64,000 nt of DNA from Castellaniella sp049651205. Lineage in GTDB: Bacteria > Pseudomonadota > Gammaproteobacteria > Burkholderiales > Burkholderiaceae_B. Each line of letters opens with the position of its first letter. Position 1 is the stretch's first letter. Location: assembly GCF_049651205.1 (NCBI RefSeq), contig NZ_JBASBR010000007.1, positions 62,001 through 126,000 on the forward strand, written 5' to 3'. Below the pieces are notes generated by a model. The model did no database searches, was not told the DNA's origin, and saw only the letters and a program-made list of their open reading frames with translations. This document shows positions 59,568 through 64,000 of this stretch, one piece after another. Made by a program: the position numbers and the translations under genes.

Positions 59568-60424
59568 TGTTTCTCGACCTGGGCTCGGGAGTGAGCCTGC
59601 TGGTACTACTCTTTTTATTACTGGTGCTCTTCAAGCTGTTCCACATTCTGCGCGAATACGAACGTGCGGTGATCTTTACGCTGGGGCGCTTTACAGGCTC
59701 AAAGGGGCCTGGCCTGATCATCGTGATTCCGTTCCTGCAGCAATTGGTCAGGGTGGATATGCGGGTGATCACCATGGATATTCCACCCCAGGACGTGATC
59801 TCCCGGGATAACGTCTCGGTACAGGTCAATGCGGTGGTGTATTTCCGGGTGGTTGACCCCGGAAAAGCCATTATCCAGGTAGAGCATTTTCTGGAAGCCA
59901 CCAGCCAGCTGGCGCAAACCACGCTACGGGCCGTGCTGGGCAAGCACGAACTCGATGAAATGCTCTCTGAACGCGAAAAGCTGAATACGGACGTCCAGAC
60001 CATCCTGGATGCGCAAACAGACGGTTGGGGGATCAAGGTCACCAACGTTGAAATCAAGCACATCGATCTCAACGAGACCATGGTGCGTGCGATGGCCAGG
60101 CAAGCCGAGGCCGAACGCGATCGTCGCGCTAAGGTTATCCATGCCGAAGGCGAGCGCCAGGCCGCGCAGGCGCTGGCAGACGCTGCCAATATGTTGGCGC
60201 AAGAGCCCTCTGCCATGCAACTGCGATATCTTGAAACCCTCACTCAGATCGCCGGAGACAAATCATCGACACTGGTGTTTCCGGTGCCCATTGACTTGCT
60301 GGCCGGCTTTATGGGGCCATCGAATCCGCTTCGGACAGCAGTTGCCCAATCACCGCGCCCACCCGTAGGTCATCCAACTGGCCAAAGTGATGCAGCCGAA
60401 CCCGGCCCTGAGCATCCAGAATAA
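59564..60424 (+). CDS. Slipin (stomatin/SPFH family protein)
   Basis: A 286-residue membrane protein. An N-terminal hairpin helix (LLVLLFLLLVLFKLFHI) is followed by an SPFH domain (EYERAVIFTLGRFTGSKGPG, MDIPPQDVISRDNVSVQVNA, TLRAVLGKHELDEMLSEREK) and a helical region RQAEAERDRRAKVIHAEGER typical of slipins. It oligomerises at the membrane and works with NfeD. The Pro-rich tail, roughly the last 38 residues, overlaps the convergent redoxin gene. Confidence 0.9.
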   Translation: MMFLDLGSGVSLLVLLFLLLVLFKLFHILREYERAVIFTLGRFTGSKGPGLIIVIPFLQQLVRVDMRVITMDIPPQDVISRDNVSVQVNAVVYFRVVDPGKAIIQVEHFLEATSQLAQTTLRAVLGKHELDEMLSEREKLNTDVQTILDAQTDGWGIKVTNVEIKHIDLNETMVRAMARQAEAERDRRAKVIHAEGERQAAQALADAANMLAQEPSAMQLRYLETLTQIAGDKSSTLVFPVPIDLLAGFMGPSNPLRTAVAQSPRPPVGHPTGQSDAAEPGPEHPE

Positions 60425-60797
60425 TCAGGGTAGGGGTACCTTGCATGCGCCAGGCTTGCATGGTGCAAGGAATAGGATTGCCACGAGGATCTGGGCGGTC
60501 GATACCCACAGGAAAATGAATCCGGTATTCGTGCAGGAACGCCCGCAAGGCCACTTCCTGCATGGCCTCGTGATGCTCAAAAACCGTGTGCAATCCTATC
60601 ACCTGCAGGCGCCCCACCGGAAACATCTGATGAATGGCGCGTGCCTGGGGAATACCATGCGAAACGCATCCTGGGCATAGCATCTGAAACGCGTGCACCA
60701 CCACAACCGTACCGCGCAGATCAGCCAGCGACAACGGGGCATCGACATTAAGCCAGCGCTCAACATCCCATTCGATGGCGTTTTCGCCCTGTACCAT
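60309..60797 (-). CDS. Thioredoxin-fold redoxin (AhpC/TlpA-like)
   Basis: A 162-residue protein without a signal peptide. VHAFQMLCPGCVSHGIPQAR carries a CPGC dithiol at the position of thioredoxin CxxC, and MQGTPTLIILDAQGRVRLHH has the cis-Pro and following strand of the fold. GGAGGTG lies 6 nt before the ATG at 60797, which is preferred to an ATG eight codons upstream. Its last 116 nt overlap the end of the slipin gene on the opposite strand. Role may be cytosolic disulfide or peroxide reduction; the substrate is unknown. Confidence 0.8.
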   Translation of the reverse strand: MVQGENAIEWDVERWLNVDAPLSLADLRGTVVVVHAFQMLCPGCVSHGIPQARAIHQMFPVGRLQVIGLHTVFEHHEAMQEVALRAFLHEYRIHFPVGIDRPDPRGNPIPCTMQAWRMQGTPTLIILDAQGRVRLHHFGQLDDLRVGAVIGQLLSEADSMAP

Positions 60798-60955
60798 GAT
60801 GAACACCTCCGGTTGGTTCAACTATCATCATAGGACGCCTGTCCTGCGCAGGGAAGGCCTACAATACGCACCAGTATTTGCCTGGCCCACAATGCTTCAT
60901 GGTGTAATGTTGGGCTGATCACCATCCAACTTCATTGACAACTGGAGACTCACTC

Positions 60956-61288
60956 ATGAAACTGTCTGCACTGGCCCTATGTGTTCCTTTGCTGGCTCTG
61001 GGTACTGCTGCCCACGCTGCCCCCGATTTTGCACAAGTCAAAGACATTCTCACCAAAAACGCCTGCCTGGCCTGTCATGCTGTAGACAAAAAAGTGGTCG
61101 GCCCGGCCTACGCAGAAGTTGCGGCCAAGCACAAAGGTCAGGCAGATGCAGCCGCTGTGCTCACCAAGCACATCAAAGAAGGCAGCACCGGCAATTACGG
61201 TCCTATCCCGATGCCTCCCAACGCAGGGATCTCCGACGCCGATATCAAAACAGTGGTCGAATGGCTGGTGGCCGGTGCCCCCCAGTAA
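60956..61288 (+). CDS. Small periplasmic cytochrome c (c551/c552-like)
   Basis: A 110-residue protein with signal peptide MKLSALALCVPLLALGTAAH... and mature class I cytochrome c of about 90 residues. Haem site CLACH; the Met ligand is in PIPMPPNAGISDADIKTVVEW. VDKKVVGPAYAEVAAKHKGQ is typical of cytochrome c551/c552 electron carriers. GGAG precedes the ATG. It could donate electrons to oxidases or to the NO reductase in the same genome; that is inference. A terminator follows. Confidence 0.9.
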   Translation: MKLSALALCVPLLALGTAAHAAPDFAQVKDILTKNACLACHAVDKKVVGPAYAEVAAKHKGQADAAAVLTKHIKEGSTGNYGPIPMPPNAGISDADIKTVVEWLVAGAPQ

Positions 61289-61303
61289 GCATTCTGTACT
61301 GAG

Positions 61304-61341
61304 AACCCTGCAGGCAGCCCAAGGCTGAGGCAGGGTTTTTT
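61304..61341 (+). terminator. Rho-independent terminator after cytochrome c gene
   Basis: Stem AACCCTGC (61304-61311) with GCAGGGTT (61330-61337), an inner GCAGCC/GGCTG pairing, and a T-run 61336-61341. Confidence 0.88.
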
Positions 61342-61419
61342 GCTTTCTTTGCCATCCCGACAGGCTGATGGGCTGGCACGCATCGCTGCGCAGCACCAGC
61401 CATTTCACCAAGCAGGGAT

Positions 61420-63063
61420 ATGGGCGAACATTATTACGACGTACTGATTATCGGCAGCGGGCTCTCAGGCCTTACTGTTGCCTTGCACCTGGCAGCAGAC
61501 AAAAAAGTGGCACTGGTCTCCAAGAAAGCACTGCTGGATGGCTCCAGCAATTGGGCCCAAGGAGGAATCGCAGCGGTTCTGGATTCCCAGGACAGCCACG
61601 AACGTCACGTAGAAGACACGCAAATTGCCGGGGCCGGCCTGTGCGACGCCGAAGCCACCCGCCACATCGTGCAGCAAGGCCCCTCAGCCATCAACTGGCT
61701 GATTCAGCTGGGCGTACCTTTTACCCCAGACCAAAGTGCCGAGCTGGGCTTTCACCTTACACGCGAGGGTGGTCACAGCCAGCGAAGAATCATCCACGCT
61801 GCAGACGAAACCGGCCATCTGGTACAGCTGACGTTAGAACAGCAGGTACGGGCGCACCACAATATCACCTTGCTCGAGCATCACTCGGGGGTCGAACTCA
61901 TCACCAGCCGCATTCTTGATGCCACTGGTGCTGCGACACCCTCGCCACACACGCCGGCCCGATGCCTGGGCGCCTATGTTTACGACGAGCAGGCCGACCA
62001 GGTGCGCACCATACTGGCGGGCCAAGTGGTGCTGGCCACCGGTGGCGCCGGCAAAGTCTATCTGCACACCAGCAACCCGGACACCTCTACGGGCGACGGT
62101 ATCGCCATGGCCTGGCGAGCAGGGTGCCGTGTGGCCAATATGGAGTTCATGCAGTTTCACCCCACGTGCATGTACCACCCACAAGCAAAGTCTTTTTTGA
62201 TTTCCGAAGCCGTGCGAGGCGAGGGCGGTGTACTGCGCCTGCCAGCCTCGGCCGGTGCCCAGGCGGGCGAGCGCTTCATGCAATGGCACGACGAGCGCCT
62301 GGAGCTGGCACCACGGGACGTCGTGGCCCGCGCCATTGATTTCGAAATCAAAAAGCGAGGACTCACGCACGTTGATCTGGACATCAGCCATCGCCCTCCC
62401 GAATTCATTCGCGAGCATTTTCCCACCATCCACGCACGCTGCCTTGAATTTGGCATTGACATGACAAGCATGCCGATTCCGGTGGTGCCGGCGATGCACT
62501 TTACCTGCGGTGGCGTGGTGATTGACCTAAACGGCCGCACTGATATCCCTGGCCTGTACGCGGTGGGTGAAACTGCCTATACAGGCTTGCACGGTGCCAA
62601 CCGGCTGGCCAGCAACTCTTTGCTGGAGTGTCTGGTGATTGGCCGCAATGCAGCCCACGCTATCGACGCCCAGCCCCGTGAGGCACCCACAGAAGCCAAA
62701 GTGCCTGATTGGGATGACAGCCGGGCACGCGATGGTGTCGAAGCCGTACTGGTAACTCATGCCTGGGACGAAGTCCGGCGCCTGATGTCCAACTACGTCG
62801 GCATTGTGCGGACTCAAAAGCGCCTGAATCGCGCCCAGCAACGGATCCACCTGCTTGAGCAGGAAATCGAAGCCTACTATCAAGAATACCGGGTAACCAG
62901 CGATCTGCTTGAGTGTCGCAACCTGATCCAGGTGGCCGCACTGGTGGTGGTGGCAGCCTTGTCACGCAAAGAAAGCCGCGGCCTGCATTATTGTCAGGAT
63001 TTTCCCTGGACACTGCCTAAAGCCCTGCCCACGGTGATGACCCCTGAAGAAGGGTTTCGCTAG
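61420..63063 (+). CDS. nadB: L-aspartate oxidase
   Basis: A 547-residue FAD enzyme oxidising L-aspartate to iminoaspartate, first step of de novo NAD synthesis. The dinucleotide-binding VLIIGSGLSGLTVALHLA lies at the N-terminus, then SSNWAQGGIAAVL, EFMQFHPTCMY, the active-site Arg region and GLHGANRLASNSLLECLVIG. The C-terminal helical domain ends near residue 535. AGGGA precedes the ATG. nadC is encoded convergently after 68 nt. Confidence 0.96.
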   Translation: MGEHYYDVLIIGSGLSGLTVALHLAADKKVALVSKKALLDGSSNWAQGGIAAVLDSQDSHERHVEDTQIAGAGLCDAEATRHIVQQGPSAINWLIQLGVPFTPDQSAELGFHLTREGGHSQRRIIHAADETGHLVQLTLEQQVRAHHNITLLEHHSGVELITSRILDATGAATPSPHTPARCLGAYVYDEQADQVRTILAGQVVLATGGAGKVYLHTSNPDTSTGDGIAMAWRAGCRVANMEFMQFHPTCMYHPQAKSFLISEAVRGEGGVLRLPASAGAQAGERFMQWHDERLELAPRDVVARAIDFEIKKRGLTHVDLDISHRPPEFIREHFPTIHARCLEFGIDMTSMPIPVVPAMHFTCGGVVIDLNGRTDIPGLYAVGETAYTGLHGANRLASNSLLECLVIGRNAAHAIDAQPREAPTEAKVPDWDDSRARDGVEAVLVTHAWDEVRRLMSNYVGIVRTQKRLNRAQQRIHLLEQEIEAYYQEYRVTSDLLECRNLIQVAALVVVAALSRKESRGLHYCQDFPWTLPKALPTVMTPEEGFR

Positions 63064-63074
63064 CCAAAAGCACC

Positions 63075-63108
63075 TATGCCCGGCGCATTTGGGCTTAGGG
63101 CCGGGCAT
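63075..63108. terminator. Hairpin between nadB and nadC
   Basis: A 9-bp stem, ATGCCCGGC (63075-63083) with GCCGGGCAT (63100-63108). On the minus strand it is followed by AGGTGCTTTTGG, so it may terminate nadC; on the plus strand no T-run follows. Confidence 0.5.
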
Positions 63109-63131
63109 GGTAAATATCACCAATAACGCAA

Positions 63132-63998
63132 TTACATGATTCGCAAAGAGTAATCGACCGCCTTGATGTCTTTGGTGAGGCTGCCCACCGAGATACGATC
63201 GACACCCGTTTGAGCAATCGCACGCACGGTGCCGTGAGTAATGCCTCCAGAGGCCTCCAGCACGGCCCGGTCTTGATTCAGCCGCACGGCTTCGCGCAGA
63301 TCCTCGAGCGGGAAATTATCCAGAAGCACTGATTTCGCCCCTGCCGCCAGCGCCTGCTGAAACTCGTCCAGAGACTCGACCTCGATTTGCACAGGCACAC
63401 TGCCCGGCAAATTGTCCGCCGCCTGAAGGACGTGGGCAATCCCGCCAGCAGCCGCAATGTGGTTTTCTTTGATGAGAACGCCGTCATACAAGGCCAGGCG
63501 CTGGTTTTTTCCACCACCCACCCGCACTGCATATTTTTGCCCCAGGCGCAGCCCTGGCAAGGTTTTGCGGGTGTCCAGCACAGCGGCTCGCGTGCCAGTG
63601 ACAAGCTCTGCATATCGACGGGTAGCAGTCGCTACGCCCGAAAACAGCTGCAAGAAATTAAGGGCTGTGCGCTCGGCTGTGAGCAAGCCACGGGCAGGAC
63701 CATGCAAGCGGCACACCACAGCCCCCGGCTCCATCCAATCGCCTTCTGCATAGCACCAATCCAGCACGATACGCGAATCGACCCGGCGCATGACTTCTTC
63801 AAACCAGGGAGCACCACACAATACGGCCGCTTCACGCACAATCACCCGCGCGGTCTTAACCAGATCCTCAGGGATCAGCAGGCCGGTGATATCTCCTGTG
63901 CCGACGTCCTCGGCCAGAGCCTGATCGATGTGTGCATCGAAAGCCGCCTGCAGAGCGGGCGGGAAGGGGGCATGGGGGTTATGCAATGTCGACATCAT
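63132..63998 (-). CDS. nadC: Nicotinate-nucleotide pyrophosphorylase (quinolinate phosphoribosyltransferase)
   Basis: A 288-residue enzyme converting quinolinate + PRPP to nicotinate mononucleotide. EDVGTGDITGLLIPEDL near the start; the quinolinate/PRPP site TRKTLPGLRLGQKYAVRVGG and LYDGVLIKENHI; IEVESLDEFQQAL; and EASGGITHGTVRAIAQTGVD. The first ATG is 2 nt from the window end; the next codon is also ATG, so the start is uncertain by one residue and upstream signals are not visible. Confidence 0.94.
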   Translation of the reverse strand: MMSTLHNPHAPFPPALQAAFDAHIDQALAEDVGTGDITGLLIPEDLVKTARVIVREAAVLCGAPWFEEVMRRVDSRIVLDWCYAEGDWMEPGAVVCRLHGPARGLLTAERTALNFLQLFSGVATATRRYAELVTGTRAAVLDTRKTLPGLRLGQKYAVRVGGGKNQRLALYDGVLIKENHIAAAGGIAHVLQAADNLPGSVPVQIEVESLDEFQQALAAGAKSVLLDNFPLEDLREAVRLNQDRAVLEASGGITHGTVRAIAQTGVDRISVGSLTKDIKAVDYSLRIM

Positions 63999-64000
63999 GC

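Noticed and set aside
1..64000. Defence islands, CRISPR arrays, prophages, insertion sequences, tRNA or rRNA genes
   Set aside because: No arrays of short repeats, no transposase or integrase-like proteins and no tRNA cloverleaf or TTCRA-type box was recognised in the intergenic regions.

Overview
The window is a densely coded stretch of bacterial chromosome, about 55-57% G+C by eye, from a betaproteobacterium. Gene content and order (rph-rdgB-hemW-glnA-ntrB-ntrC, ridA-recG-oxyR-dps, gmk-rpoZ, many periplasmic-binding-protein transporters) point to Burkholderiales, most likely Alcaligenaceae (Bordetella/Achromobacter/Alcaligenes relatives). The genus cannot be fixed from the sequence alone. 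I see no rRNA, tRNA, insertion sequence, prophage or CRISPR array.

Layout. 1-1880 (minus): xthA, a small unknown ORF, gmk and the first codons of rpoZ. 2090-5710 (minus): a ferric-iron ABC importer (fbpA, hairpin, fbpB, fbpC). 6051-9549 (plus): a YnfA-like membrane protein, a B12-dependent ribonucleotide reductase behind two NrdR-type boxes, and a membrane-anchored cytochrome c. 9572-18545 (minus): a quinone-reductase-like enzyme, an orphan branched-chain-type binding protein, a polar amino-acid ABC operon that lacks an ATPase but carries an exported unknown protein and an MFS exporter, and the KtrAB potassium system. 18718-23382: an Old Yellow Enzyme homologue, YqeY, an NRDE protein, an FlhE-like exported protein, and fabA-fabB. 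23473-27001: two overlapping MFS genes and a urea channel.

27029-29938 (minus) is the most unusual locus: a three-gene nitric oxide reductase operon. NorB keeps every cNOR ligand but has a C-terminal extension with two extra membrane helices. Its NorC partner is fused to a second cytochrome c domain. The first gene is an 82-residue two-helix membrane protein. No norQ or norD lies beside it.

30245-42947: yicC, divergent from rph-rdgB-hemW; glnA with a textbook sigma-54 promoter and two NtrC-type sites, followed by ntrBC; fpr; ridA; recG; oxyR; dps. 43068-54404: two closely related LivJ-type binding proteins separated by the ugp glycerol-3-phosphate operon and proC, the second leading into livHMGF. 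54521-63998: a beta-class GST, a 2-hydroxyacid dehydrogenase next to an erythrose-4-phosphate-dehydrogenase-like gene, fumC, DUF488, NfeD and slipin genes, a redoxin that overlaps slipin tail to tail, a small cytochrome c, and the NAD pathway pair nadB/nadC.

The genes describe a respiratory, nitrogen-scavenging heterotroph: NO detoxification or denitrification, urea and amino-acid uptake, NtrBC-controlled glutamine synthesis, OxyR-linked peroxide defence, and iron and phosphate-ester import.
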